64,000 nucleotides of DNA from Pyronema omphalodes (GCA_024516155.1 JAJJXM010000034.1:186001-250000), one strand, 5' to 3'; positions 1 through 10,827 are shown, counted from the first letter of the stretch. A program made the numbers and translations. The notes: generated by a model from the letters alone, not told the origin.

Positions 1-2493
1 CCCATTGAGCTCCGCGCATGAAATGTCGACTGCACTGCTCTCTAGAGTGATCAAGTGTATAGAGCAGGCAAAAGTTGCCCGGGGTCCGTTGTTTACAGCT
101 GCAAAGAAGATCAGGACATATCGCGAACCACGGGTCTTAGGGTACGCCGTGATTGGCTGTACCTGTGACATCCCGACGACAGCGACCTTCACACGCGCCT
201 GATTACCCTCCGCATCCACATGGGATCACAAACATCAGCAACGACGGTAAAAAACACATGTTCCGCACCCACTCGCGCACTGGCTAGAGTGAGAGTTATA
301 GTTGAGAAGTTCAAGGCGAAATACAATGTGGATACCCGCGCACTCTATGCTGGACCCATGGCGGCAGCGCATGCGTTGGTCACGACAATCAATATGGGAT
401 CCTGCCATAGTTTATCGCCGCCTTTTCCGGACAGCTGATACGAGATAAAACAGGTGGCCGGCATCATGCTGACGGAGGTGGCCTCGAATTTCTCACGAGA
501 GACCGTCCTTGGTGAAGAGCATGCCAGGTGTTCCAAGGTGCGGTTGGGAAAATTTTCCAGCAAAGACGGATCCTTTCATGTTTGTTATTCGATTTAGATT
601 TTTTTTTCTATCTTTATGCATACATCGATAGTAGGTACCAAGATCACATCGCCTTGCGCTTGAAGACTCGGCGCGGACTCGTTTCTGAAATCTCCAGGTT
701 TTGTTAGGAACCCCGGCTGAATAAAAGCTTGACTCGGCGCGTGCAACGGGCAGTGCAACCCTTGGTATGACGATTACAGTCTTGGAGTCGCTGTTTATAG
801 AAACGCACAAGAAATTATTTGCATTTGATCTGACGAGGAGGAGAAGTTGATGTATGTATATACCGGCTCGTCCCGGTTCATCGGAGGAGGTAGAGTGTGA
901 AGCACCTGCAGGTGCCCAGCGTCGGCGGACAGTTATGGCGGCATCTGAGCTGGCATCGGCCCAAGAAGCGCGAAGACAAGGCAAGGCGCATTCGATGAAC
1001 CATCTTCGATGGAGGCTGAGGCCTGATGCCAGCTGCCAGTTATGCATGCCGAAGTGTCGGACTGCTAGCAGCCCAGGAGAATACATCGAACGGAAAAGCA
1101 TCAGCGATTTACTCCTGCAAGTGTACAGAGATTTGATGATAAACTTACGGTTGTGTTCCCTCAAATCATCATCAGAAGCCAATCACTTTATCAGGCCAAT
1201 ACCGGGAATTGAAGCTAATAAGTTCTCGTCCAACCGCCCTCAGTCTCAAGTCGAGTATCCCACCAAAGCTTCCCTGACCAGGATGAAATGGTTACTCTCA
1301 AAGCAGACATCAGGCACACGACACTTTTAACTAAAGCCTGGTATTCAACAGGCTTCAATCCCATCCTCCAAGTCAGCCGTTCTTGAGAGAAAATGTTGTC
1401 TTTTGGTTCCGCAGCGAAGAGTTCTCCAACACATGGCATGACTCGAACCGGTGTCACCACTCCATCACATCACCGACGTCACATACCTTGCATATTGCGT
1501 GCAGGACATTGCATCTGAAACCCAGTGGATTGCTTGACCGATCAGCAGCATGCCCACGTCTCATCCCGGCTTGGCTAAAAAGCTTATTTTCTGCAGACGA
1601 TGGCGGTTGTACATATGATAAGTAATCAGACAGGTATTATGCACTCTGCATAGTAATGCAAATTGGATAACATTCTCTGTACACAAAGTCACCGCGACTT
1701 GTTAACCATGTAACACTCATGAGATGTATCGATTGCCAATGCCAAGTGTTATTGTGGCGATGCTCTGTAGTTGACGGATATCATCGGAAGGAATTAATCG
1801 CAGTCTGAAGAATACGAATAATTAGCAAAGGAATAGAGTACCTAAAGCTCAATAAAGAAGGAATGGAAGAGGAGAGTGAACCCCGCGGTGGCTGTGGTGA
1901 GATGTATGGTGATACTGCAGTGAGCGGAGCCGACGTTCTCCAGCGAAGCAAATATGACTAAAATTATCTGTCAATGGTAAAGACAATTAAAGCTGGAATC
2001 CTCTGAGGTACATTAGAGATGGGTTCTAGCTATCCTTTGTAGGAACGTTGAAGATGGGAAAAAGTGGAGGTGGAGTCTTTTTAAGCCCAATGACCACTGG
2101 TGCATATAATAACTGGTTGCCAAGAAAAATGACAGTCATGTCGATTAGATAATACACACATTATCGTATCATCTTCAGGGTCATTCCGGAACCTCAACTA
2201 GGAGAAGCGACGCTGGTGGAGAAACGATACCGAGAGTGATGCGATAGTATATATATAACCTTGAATAAAAGGTGACTTGTTACAATTCGGTACCAATATT
2301 CAAGCGCTGCTCTAAGACAGTGTGGCTTCTTGAACTAAGAGTAAGATTATTACAAACATAGAGTAAACACCTCATTATTAAACATACTAATTTTGACGGG
2401 TCTCGTGTAGAAAATATTGGTTCTCTCATGCAACATATACCAACGAATCTAACATCCTACAACAATCAATAGTCATTTCGCTCTGATATCAAT
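1..2493. other. Left-end stretch without a supported gene
   Basis: No open frame here has convincing protein character. The frames at 5-202 and 220-438 (plus strand) lie end to end in different frames and look weakly protein-like, so they could be the tail of a broken gene entering from the left edge, but no family is recognisable. The longer overlapping frames at 493-1182 (minus, opening on TTG) and 854-1330 (plus) are antisense to each other and have no domain or signal. The remainder is AT-rich and featureless. Confidence 0.4.
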
Positions 2494-2853
2494 TCAAGGT
2501 TTTTTGTCCTCGGGGCTCTCTGTTTCCGAAAACTAAGAGCTGAATTAGTCAACAGCTTCGATGTAATTTCTGACTTAAGCAAGACTCACCGAGTTATTCC
2601 CCTTCTCCTTTTGCGCACATTCTTCCTCTAGTATTTCATCATCCACTGGAGGTATAGGTTCCACCCCGTTGTTTCGACAACATATCTCCAAATAGTCTTT
2701 ATCAGGGTGACATTTTGATGTGCATCGAGAATTCGTCCTGAAGCATAGACAACATGCAGAGTGTTTGCAGCGGCAGCGGGAACCAGATTTCTCACAACCA
2801 CACGAGATGGTGGATTCAATGAGTTTTTTATAGGCTGGAGTTGAATTTGACAT
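2494..2853 (-). CDS. Small cysteine-rich protein, CXC-like, two exons
   Basis: Predicted 100-aa protein from exons 2590-2853 and 2494-2532. The intron (2533-2589, 57 nt) begins GTGAGT, has a CTAAT branch motif and ends TTAG. The ATG at 2853 is the first in a frame densely populated by cysteines. Residues 18-59 contain ten cysteines in pairs (CGC, CRC, CCLC, two single C, CC) with interspersed Lys/Arg. This resembles, but does not exactly match, the CXC (tesmin/TSO1-type) zinc-binding pattern. The C-terminal third is acidic (DDEILEEE). There is no signal peptide, so an intracellular, possibly nuclear metal-binding role is a guess. The neighbours give no functional clue. A metallothionein-like protein is an alternative. 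Confidence 0.5.
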
Positions 2854-3907
2854 GGTGGAGGTGGGGTGTAGCAAAGATGATTTATTCTTAGGGTTGCCAT
2901 GTATGTGTGTTAAGTGGAAATCGGTATCACGATGGTGTTTGAGGTGGAGGAGAGGTTTGCCGATGGCTTGGCAAACTATACGACAAACCCAGTCGACCTG
3001 ACGACGAAAATCATGTCCCAGGATCCCACATCAACCGCACGTTATTCCATACTGGCACTTAAGATTTTATAATCTGAGGTCATAAGATGATCAGATAAAT
3101 TATAATACAATTATTACAGTCATTAGGATATGTAGTGCTCTTTGATTGATTGCTGCATGAAAAAATCCAGGTTGAGAGAGAAATTAGTCAGCTAGGGAGC
3201 AGCAAGATATTGGATTTCGCAAACGAAGTTTCAAAGACTTTAGATTATACTGTATCATCAAGTAAAAACTGGCTTTAATAGCGAAAACAAATGCGTCGAA
3301 AAAAACGGTACGTGATGATGTGTGATCATCTATGAAGGTATGGAGTGTTCCCTACCTGAATGCGGTCTCAATGCGTTCATGAGCCACACAATCATATTCC
3401 TGCAGCAGTGGCCATAAAGCCTGGATTTTATCCATTATTTATTGTAGTCAATAACTTCAAAATGTGGTGGGAGTCATCGTGGAACGCATTGACCATGGCG
3501 GTGATTTACTGACTTGAAAATTGTTCCATAACGGATTGGCCTGGGAAATTCACATTAGGGAAATCAGATTGTTCCAAGAAGTTTGATTTCTATGGGGATT
3601 ACAACAATGCCCATCTAAAATCTCGTTACAAAGTGCTTGATAATAGCTACGCATAATTTACAGGAATCACTAGCCCCCTCATACTCAATTCAGTCTCAAC
3701 ATGACCAAGGTATCCAAAATAAAAAAAGAAAGAAAAAGACATCAAAAAATTAAATATAGGAAGAAACGAAATATTAAGAAAGGAAAAATAAGAAAATACA
3801 GAGACAAGGAAAGCAAGACAGAAAGAAAGAAAGAAGAAAAACAACGATAATGTGTCTCGTAATTCTTTATAAAGAATCACCTACTGATTTCTCCGTAGAA
3901 ACGATTC
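2854..3907. other. Intergenic, AT-rich
   Basis: About 1 kb without a supported gene. It is AT-rich, with an A/AG-rich tract at about 3718-3845 on the plus strand. That tract only produces spurious Phe/Lys-rich frames. Confidence 0.5.
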
Positions 3908-4807
3908 TTAGTCCAAATCCATTTCGTCCATCGAATCTTCGAGTTCGATTTTCGGTTGTTTGACTACGGCATGCTCGTCCCGGTCTGGATTCTGGACCCG
4001 CTTCCTCTTACCAACACCTCGCCCGCCCAACCTGTTCTGTCCAACCTCACAAGACTCCTGGGTCTTTAGCAGATACTTTAACTTCTTAACTTCGTTCTTA
4101 ACTAAATTTAAGTGGGCTTTCGCGAGCTTTGGTTGCGTCCCGATGAATTTGATATAATTACTACCATTAAGAAAGAGCGGGTAAATTGGGTCGAAAAAAT
4201 TCTCTTCCACGCAGTAATGAATGGAAGCACGCCGAAGGAGAGATTCGTTTTCGAAGAATAGTTGCTCGAGTGATTCGATAACGTTGTTACCGTCGGAAAT
4301 CTTCTTAAGAAACTCCTGGCCAAAAGCGATGACATCCCTGAAAAGTTTCCGTGTCTTCTCGTAATCCTTCCTATGGCCGCAATGTTCAAAAAACTCGGCC
4401 ATAGTCATAAAAATGGTGTCGGGATCTTCGGCTATCCGTCTGTTCCTCTGCTCACATGCCTCGATTCCGTGGAGCCAGAAAGGGCGAAGCCACTTTCCAT
4501 CTATTTCATAATGCGTAATCATGACAGTTCCGGGTTCGTAGCGATCGAATACTCCCGGGTAGACGTGTCTACATCTTCCAAGAAAATCGCGTACTGCTTT
4601 CAAAAAAATGTCGTGCTTTTCGTAGTTGATGTTCGGGTACATTCTCCTACTATGACAAAAGCCTTGAATGGCGTTGTGGGCTTCGCTTAGGACCGAAAGT
4701 AGCTCTATTATGTCGCCGGTTTTCTCGATGGTCCACTCGTTGAGTTTCTGCGCCGCCTGTTCCCAGGCGTTGTTGTAGGCCCTTTGTGCCACCCACGAGC
4801 GAGCCAT
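3908..4807 (-). CDS. Orphan 299-aa protein with C-terminal basic and acidic tail
   Basis: A single intronless frame from ATG at 4807 to the stop at 3908. Composition is that of a folded helical protein (many Phe, Trp, Tyr, His, Glu, Lys). The central block at about residues 80-190 is rich in aromatic residues, including WLRPFWLHGIEACEQR and MAEFFEHCGH. The C-terminus carries a basic cluster (GKRKR, VVKQPK) that could be a nuclear localisation signal, followed by an acidic end (EDSMDEMDLD). No catalytic motif, signal peptide or membrane segment is visible and I do not recognise the family. It stands alone between gene-poor flanks. It is probably a lineage-restricted gene. The frame is long and the composition not repetitive, so I regard it as real. 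Confidence 0.65.
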   Translation of the reverse strand: MARSWVAQRAYNNAWEQAAQKLNEWTIEKTGDIIELLSVLSEAHNAIQGFCHSRRMYPNINYEKHDIFLKAVRDFLGRCRHVYPGVFDRYEPGTVMITHYEIDGKWLRPFWLHGIEACEQRNRRIAEDPDTIFMTMAEFFEHCGHRKDYEKTRKLFRDVIAFGQEFLKKISDGNNVIESLEQLFFENESLLRRASIHYCVEENFFDPIYPLFLNGSNYIKFIGTQPKLAKAHLNLVKNEVKKLKYLLKTQESCEVGQNRLGGRGVGKRKRVQNPDRDEHAVVKQPKIELEDSMDEMDLD

Positions 4808-6672
4808 GATGGGCTAAAGCTGAATCAAGGTGATCCGGCTTAAGACAGCTAAGTATTGATAAAAGGATGTTTACACGTCGATGGAGGTGGTGATGTGGAA
4901 GTCTGGAGGAGTTCGGGCGCACTCCAATCGAAGGTCTGAAGGATACTGATGGTCGAACTAAGGTTGGAAGAAAGCAAAGAAAGTGTGGTGAGAGTGCTAG
5001 GTCAGGAGACTGAATTGAACGAAAGCACACAATAGTTCAGGTAGGCTATCTGGTGGAGAATGATAGAGGGCAACACGGGTCGAAGCAAATGTCATCTTTC
5101 TCAATCACTCGGCTAACGGCGATGATCCCGCCCGCTCGGCGCAGGCAACAAGGCCAACGGTAACCTCAAGCTAAATACTCAACGGATATTGACTCAATCA
5201 AAATGGAATAGCATTAGAAAAGAGGTCTTTCACACCAGGGAAACCTAATATAAAATGACATAACTTTGCACCAGGAAAAAATCCATAAACATCCTGACCA
5301 AGAACATGACTGACCTCAGTGGCGAAGCAGTCAGAGGAGTAAGCGCCATCGGCAATCGTCTCTTTTATCCATCCCGATACCATATACCCGGGTATCGTCG
5401 GAAATAGATTTCAGTTTCATCAATTCGTTCATGACCTGTTTCTCCCATTCCGTATTGTTGAGACTTACACAAATACGAAAATGATTGGAGAGGATTAATC
5501 GAAGAAAGCTTCACCCGCGTAGTGCTACTAAGCAACCTGGGTTGGGAGTTTATCGAGTTAAATTTTTGGTTTGTTTAATTTCAGTACTTTTGGGTGCATC
5601 ATTTAGACAGCTCTTAACGAGGCTGGTGATATCATCAAGAAGTGTCTATTGTCACTAACCGACACCTAAGCCCGGTTTCGCACTAGCATTCTCGTAATAG
5701 TCCGATAGAGATACCAGGAAAGTCTTGAGAGATATACCAATCATCAACTCGGTTCTCTAAGCGAGGATTATTGCCTTCAGACGAGGCGTACTAACTAGAG
5801 GCACGCGAAGTTAAAATGCATCAGCGTTAACATTAACTTACGAATATCGGTAGTTCATAGCAATAGCCAATTACAATGGCCAATTACAATAGCCAAGGTA
5901 AATTTGAAGGATCTATGAAATACATGTGCCGGGACAGTGTATTTCACATAGCGATACCGGTTACCTCCTTCACCAGAAACCACAAAAGGAAAAACCGAGT
6001 TGAACGCTAGCAATATCACCTGGTCGATCATATTTCTAGTAGAATTTCGGGTTGATACGATGAATAATAATAATTCTAGTGGATTTTAACTTTGAGTACC
6101 TCTATTCCATGTTTTGAGACGCAAGTATCCGTGCTATAGTATTGTCGGTTGTCGAGTTTATAAACGTACAAAATCATAGTATCTCACTGGAATATCACAT
6201 GGGTCAGGATTTTTCCCAGAGTCTTGGTGATGTTTTTAAGAAAGATTATATGCCCAGCGAGAGGATTTCCACCATCCGGAGGGGGGGGGGGGGGGGGTTG
6301 ATTGGGAGGTTACTTCGGCGCGAACCAGTGGTACATATATTTCCACGGTTGACCGTCAGTAACTTTATCAAACCAAAACATCAGCCACTCAGCACGTTTA
6401 TGATTTATTTTTCTTCTTGGAATCTAACGAAGTTCAAATTTCGACATGGCAAACACATAGAACCACTCATCAACACAATGCGTTTCACTTAATGACCTGG
6501 CACTTGCTTCGTTCTTTCAACAATTCCATCCAGCAAGAATGCTAAGTGTGTATCTCATCATATCCAAAAAACAAATTCCAATCCCAATCCTCGTGTATAT
6601 ATATATATATTTCCCCAACAAACCCCACCAGTCACCCCAACCCAAAATCTCCCCATCCCCATCCATATCACC
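4808..6672. other. Intergenic stretch with short repeats and a G tract
   Basis: No gene supported. Contains a threefold short repeat around CAATTACAATGGC at 5863-5895 and an uninterrupted run of 17 G at 6281-6297. The 116-codon plus frame at 6142-6492 runs straight through the G tract and is not credible. Confidence 0.5.
6281..6297. repeat. G17 homopolymer
   Basis: Seventeen consecutive G on the plus strand inside AT-rich intergenic DNA. Length may be unstable in vivo or mis-called. Confidence 0.9.
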
Positions 6673-7308
6673 CTACCACCCAAGCCCCCTCCAAATAAAC
6701 TCCCGTATATCCGGCCTCCTATAATAATGAATCCCTGCCTCAATGGAAAGCATAAACTCATTCTGGAATATTAGTTCACATCTTGGATTCTCATAGAAAG
6801 TTTCCCTGTAGGCGTTTTGTGCTCGGAAGAGCGTTAGTGGGTCCATATGGCCTTGGGGGTGAGGATATTGGTGGGATTGGTTATTAGGTGTAGGTATCTG
6901 GTTGTTAGGTAAAGGTATTTGATTGTGAGGTATAGGTATTTGGTTGTTAGGTGTAGGTATTTGGTTGTTAAGTATAGGTATTCGATTATCAGGTATAGGC
7001 ATTTGGTTGCGAGGAGTTTGAGGTTTCTGCGTTTGTTTACTGTTTTCGGAATTGAGAGATGGGCTTATGGCAGCTCCTTGTGATGGCTTTAGATTTGTGG
7101 CCTGTGGTCCATGGATCCGGGCTGCTTGTGCCATCTGAGTTCTTGGGGTATGCTGAACTCCTGGTGTTGCTGGAGTTCTCTGTATTGGCTGTGGAGTACC
7201 GTGATGTACTTTAGGACCTTGGGACTTTTTGGCTGGCTGATTGATTTGGGTACCAGGTGTCTTGGGCTCTTGGGTACTCCTTCGGAGTGGTTGTGTTTGA
7301 GAGTCCAT
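6673..7308 (-). CDS. Pro/Gln/Asn-rich protein with heptad repeats and a conserved-looking C-terminus
   Basis: Predicted 211-aa intronless protein from ATG 7308. Residues 1-100 are low-complexity (Pro, Thr, Gln, Lys) and probably disordered. Residues 101-144 are six tandem heptads of consensus NQIPxPN, encoded by a 21-nt repeat at 6877-7008. Residues 155-211 change character to a compact aromatic-rich segment (LFRAQNAYRETFYENPRCE, then an IHYYRR motif, ending RGLGW). The segment looks like a small folded domain, which is the main reason to believe the frame. No signal peptide or known domain. Function unknown. It could be a lineage-specific protein or the last exon of a longer gene. Confidence 0.5.
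   Translation of the reverse strand: MDSQTQPLRRSTQEPKTPGTQINQPAKKSQGPKVHHGTPQPIQRTPATPGVQHTPRTQMAQAARIHGPQATNLKPSQGAAISPSLNSENSKQTQKPQTPRNQMPIPDNRIPILNNQIPTPNNQIPIPHNQIPLPNNQIPTPNNQSHQYPHPQGHMDPLTLFRAQNAYRETFYENPRCELIFQNEFMLSIEAGIHYYRRPDIREFIWRGLGW
6877..7008 (-). repeat. 21-nt tandem repeat encoding NQIPxPN heptads
   Basis: About six degenerate copies of a 21-bp unit (minus strand sense), preserving the reading frame of the surrounding protein. Copies differ mostly at the Thr/Ile/Leu and Asn/His/Asp positions. Confidence 0.85.
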
Positions 7309-8445
7309 CTTGAAGAATATCTGTGCAGGTAAACTTCACCGGTATGGGTGGATGTTTGGATGTGGTGGCTTTTATAGAAAGAGAGATCCTTCGAAGGCTT
7401 CTGGGGGTTCATGGGGTTCATTACCTATCTGGACCCTCAGTTTGTTCAAGTTGGTGATTATTAGCTTGGCTAGACTAATTGGAGCAAATATAAGGCTCAA
7501 TGGTGGACATCGCAGAAAGCATACCAATTCAATAGATGCATGTACATAAGTTAGGAATATGGAATAAACAGCAGTGTAAACCACTAGAGCAAAATATAAA
7601 CGCGTAGTAAGCCTGATGTCAATACAAAAATCGTAATTTAAAGAATCAATACTAAGGAATTACGCCGAGGAAGAGCTTCATCAGCCTTTATTCTTTTACA
7701 GTCCTTTCAAGGTATGCTCGCCAGAAATATGCAAGTATTATCACTGCTTGGCATGGCTAGGGCTCGAAAGTTTCATCCATCGTATAGGTTCTGTGAGTGA
7801 TATAGACTGGGATATATGCTTGTAATTCTTGGTATAGCTCAAATCAACATCGTATGTCTTAGATTTACCCAGTCATTCATGAATTTCATTTATGTGTGTT
7901 CAGTTAAAACCATACACGTGATTTTATATGCGATGCGTGATAGAATTTAACTTGATAGGTAGAAAATAAGTGCAGGAAATTAAGCATCGACGTTTAATGT
8001 TTACCCAAGCCGGAAAAAAAATCAGCATGAAAAACCATCATGGTTTCTGAAATCCGGAGGGTATCTCAAGTTTCTGAACACATCGCCTTATCTCAGTGCA
8101 TAACTGTATCTGAAGCTGAAATTAGCATCTAGCGCATCGGATCTCGGTGCATCACCAACGCGCATCGGCTTCAACCTCCATCTTGGATCCCAACAGCGCC
8201 TACATAGAGCAGCCTACGGCCCTACGTATCAAACCTCGGTCTTTGCGCCGGCCCATTCCCTGCATGGGATTTGTATCGCAACCATATATATAGTACATCG
8301 GATCCGCCGCTACGTATTCCCCGCATCGCTTCTACCCGTTGCGCGCTCTGGAACCTTCGCGACCACAGATCTCGACCTTACGACTACCAGCGGATAACAG
8401 TATTCCACACAGATTATAGCTTTCTGAAGCTTCAGAATCACGATC
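7309..8445. other. Intergenic, upstream of the Mpo1-like gene
   Basis: About 1.1 kb without a supported gene. It forms a divergent promoter region between the minus-strand heptad-repeat gene and the plus-strand Mpo1-like gene. The 110-codon minus frame at 7089-7421 is a shadow of the heptad gene. Confidence 0.5.
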
Positions 8446-9082
8446 ATGTTTCTCGACTTGGAAAAGCACCTTGTCTTTGTAAGCTCTTCTTTCGCTCGGA
8501 AGCTACAGCTGTAGTAGCTATAGCTATGCTAACACGTACCAGTATGGCACCTACCATACCCACCCACGTAACGTCGCTATTCACATCTTGTTCGTTCCCA
8601 TATTGATGTTTACAATGATGCTCTGGGCTTCAAACGTCGTCTTGCCTGTTTCCGTGTCATTTATCCCGCCCGAGTACCTTAATCTTTCTACCTTCACTTC
8701 AGTCATTTACGCGATCGGATACATCCTAATGGAGCCTATTGCCGGCGGTCTTTTGTTGCCGTTCGTTATCGGTCAGTCTTTGGCGGGAACCTATTGTGTG
8801 CAGCACTATCCGGGAGCCAATAAATGGGCGGGTATTATTCAGGCTGGAAGCTGGATTGCACAGTTTATTGGACATGGTGTTTGGGAGAAGAAGGCTCCGG
8901 CGTTGCTGGATAACCTCGTTCAGGCACTTTTTCTGGCGCCTCTGTTTGTATGGATCGAGGTCTTATTCAAGTTTGGGTACAGACCTGAGTTGAGGAAGAG
9001 AATGGAGGCACAGGTGAAGATTAAGAGAGCGGAGTTGGATGCTAGGGGAAAGAAGGGGACGGAGGTGAAGAAGGAATTGTAA
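8446..9082 (+). CDS. mpo1: Mpo1-like (DUF962/YGL010w family) membrane dioxygenase
   Basis: Two exons, 8446-8478 and 8543-9082, encode 190 aa. The 64-nt intron starts GTAAGC and ends ACCAG. The 11-codon first exon was missed by simple frame reading but restores the family's N-terminus (MFLDLEKHLVF then YGTYHTHPRNVAIH). Characteristic conserved features are His16, His18 and His25 in the YHxHPxNVxIH segment, and GHGVWEKKAPALLDNL with His122. Two to four hydrophobic segments separate them. Yeast Mpo1 is an iron-dependent dioxygenase that removes one carbon from 2-hydroxy fatty acids in the alpha-oxidation of phytosphingosine at the ER membrane. Length and motif order match. Substrate in this organism is inferred from the family. 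Confidence 0.88.
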
Positions 9083-9460
9083 GCGGTATATGAATCAGGT
9101 TGCTCATGAGAAACGGATTAAAGGATGTAATATAGTTTGGAAGCGTAGCGGAAGATACCATGTGAGTTTTTGAAATATACTGGGAGTCATCTTTGCTTAC
9201 CTGCCGCATATTACACGGCTGGTTGGTAAGAAGTGACATTTAGTAAGATCAGTGGTAAATGCTTTGGCAATATGCATAGAAGTTCCATACTTACATAATT
9301 CAATGTGCATTGTTGACAGTCGAGCCGTACGGTTTAGGTTCCCTAGATGTGGAACCATCCTCATAATTTATCCCACCATCGTACCTCGGAAACCGTAATC
9401 CAACCAACATCCTGATTCCACATCCACCAAATCTTCAAAAATCGCTTCTATCTACCAAGG
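9083..9460. other. Short intergenic spacer
   Basis: 378 nt between the Mpo1-like gene and the first orphan paralog. The last 80 nt before the next ATG are pyrimidine/adenine-rich (CCAACCAACATCC, CATCCACCAAATC), typical of a fungal 5' leader. The leader of the second paralog has similar composition. Confidence 0.5.
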
Positions 9461-9898
9461 ATGTTTCCGGGCTTTAATTCTTCGCCTATGCATCAACCTT
9501 TTGAGTACGGAATCCCATCCTTTATTCAATACATCCCTCCTGATTCTCCCTTCATTCCTTTGACCAGGACCAGTCAAATTCAAGAATTTCGGCGACGCCT
9601 CGTCGAAAATACTCCCCTCGTTCTCCCCGACTTTGCCTGTGAAGAGGAATTCCATCGCTTCCTCTTGAATCAAGAGAGTTGGCATCCTGAATACGTACGA
9701 AAGCTTGCCCATTGCGAGGAATATCAGCATTGGCTTGTTGATCATCTAAAAGATAATGCAACTTTGCTTAGACGGAGAGAACTTGCGTTGCTATGGCTTA
9801 TTTGTCAGCTTCGGTCGGCGCGGAACTGTGATGCCAGGAATGGACAGGTTCTGGCTATTGGATCAGGAAGTGGAAATGCGAGAGGAATAGATGGTTAA
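9461..9898 (+). CDS. Orphan protein, tandem paralog A
   Basis: 145-aa intronless frame with ATG at 9461. Residues 54-91 (LPDFACEEEFHRFLLN followed by a spacer and YQHWL) align almost position for position with residues 56-94 of the next gene (LPDFSTEEELHQFLFN ... HQHWL). The pair is therefore a tandem duplication with coding conservation. There is no signal peptide or membrane segment. The N-terminus is Pro/Phe-rich and the C-terminus ends in a Gly/Ser-rich tail. I do not recognise the family. Its 3' flank is itself duplicated (9908-10168), consistent with unequal exchange at this locus. Confidence 0.6.
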   Translation: MFPGFNSSPMHQPFEYGIPSFIQYIPPDSPFIPLTRTSQIQEFRRRLVENTPLVLPDFACEEEFHRFLLNQESWHPEYVRKLAHCEEYQHWLVDHLKDNATLLRRRELALLWLICQLRSARNCDARNGQVLAIGSGSGNARGIDG

Positions 9899-9907
9899 TT
9901 ATGATAT

Positions 9908-10168
9908 TTGCATTATGGCAAGAAAAAGAGAAGGTAAAAATATGCGGCTTTGGTTTAAACTTTGGTAATCATTATTTGTGCTGTGATATGAGGTTAAAAG
10001 TTTGTACAGTCAGAGTTTATCAATTATAGTAATCTGTGTATTATGGCGGGAGAAGGAGGAGGAGATAGCGATATACAGTTTTGGTGTAGACTTACAAATT
10101 ATTATTTGTGCTGTAATCTGAAGTCAATAAGTTTGTACGGTCAGAGTTTATCAATTATAAAATACTAC
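9908..10168 (+). repeat. Two tandem copies of a ~131-bp segment
   Basis: Approximately 9908-10037 and 10038-10168 align along their length. Shared cores include ATTATTTGTGCTGT and, further on, GTCAGAGTTTATCAATTATA. A short related piece (ATATTTGTGCTGTGTAG) reappears at about 10889, downstream of paralog B. The segment therefore looks like a duplicated 3' untranslated/terminator region of this gene family. Confidence 0.75.
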
Positions 10169-10365
10169 CCCTGAATCATGTACCGATGCCTTTCCAAAAG
10201 CGTATTTCACGATTCAAAATATGGATTATAGAGGTGGAGCAGTGTGTTGTATTGTTCGCCATGATACATCCTACCACAGCTCCATCACTCCCAACATCTT
10301 TACTATCACGATCAATTCTACATCCATCCTTGTATCTTCAGAAAACTCGCACTCCGAAATCCAAA

Positions 10366-10827
10366 ATGGCCCCACCACCTTTCTGCGCAACTCTGGCCGA
10401 GAATCAACCTACAATCCCCCAATCACAAGAATCCTCACAGTACACGCAGGTCACACTCCGACCCCCAGTCCGAGCCGGTAGAATAGTCAAGGCACCCACG
10501 CGCCAGACTATTCGCACCATATCCCAACGTCTCCCCGACTTTTCCACCGAAGAAGAACTTCATCAATTCCTATTTAATTCAGAAGAGAACCTTGGCGCAA
10601 ACGGAATTTCGATAATTCTACACCTCCATAAGCACCAACATTGGCTTTCTGATGATCCTGAGACAAGATATAGGAAGATTCCGATTATGAAGATCGTGCA
10701 TGCGATAGAAGCGAATTGGGAAAGGAAAAATAAAGTGAAAGGATTTGATTCAATGGAAGAGAGATGCGAAGCTTTTTTTGCCCCGGCCAAGGAAGATGAG
10801 GCGCAGGATGGGGGTGAAGCGGTTTAG
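10366..10827 (+). CDS. Orphan protein, tandem paralog B
   Basis: 153-aa frame from ATG at 10366. The frame is open further upstream to an ATG at 10186. I prefer 10366 because it gives a protein matching paralog A in length, puts the shared LPDF motif at the same residue (about 56), and leaves a C/A-rich leader like that of A. Shared motif: LPDFSTEEELHQFLFN, then HQHWL. The C-terminus is charged and acidic (AKEDEAQDGGEAV), unlike the Gly/Ser tail of A. No known domain. Probable diverged tandem duplicate with unknown role. Confidence 0.6.
   Translation: MAPPPFCATLAENQPTIPQSQESSQYTQVTLRPPVRAGRIVKAPTRQTIRTISQRLPDFSTEEELHQFLFNSEENLGANGISIILHLHKHQHWLSDDPETRYRKIPIMKIVHAIEANWERKNKVKGFDSMEERCEAFFAPAKEDEAQDGGEAV

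Noticed and set aside
493..1182. 229-codon minus frame
   Set aside because: Opens on TTG, composition looks like antisense or random sequence, overlaps another long frame on the opposite strand, and has no motif.
854..1330. 158-codon plus frame
   Set aside because: Antisense to the previous frame, no domain, no splice-supported extension.
1432..1462. T-arm-like GGTTCGAGTC on the minus strand
   Set aside because: Flanking bases do not form a T stem, and no acceptor or anticodon stem is present.
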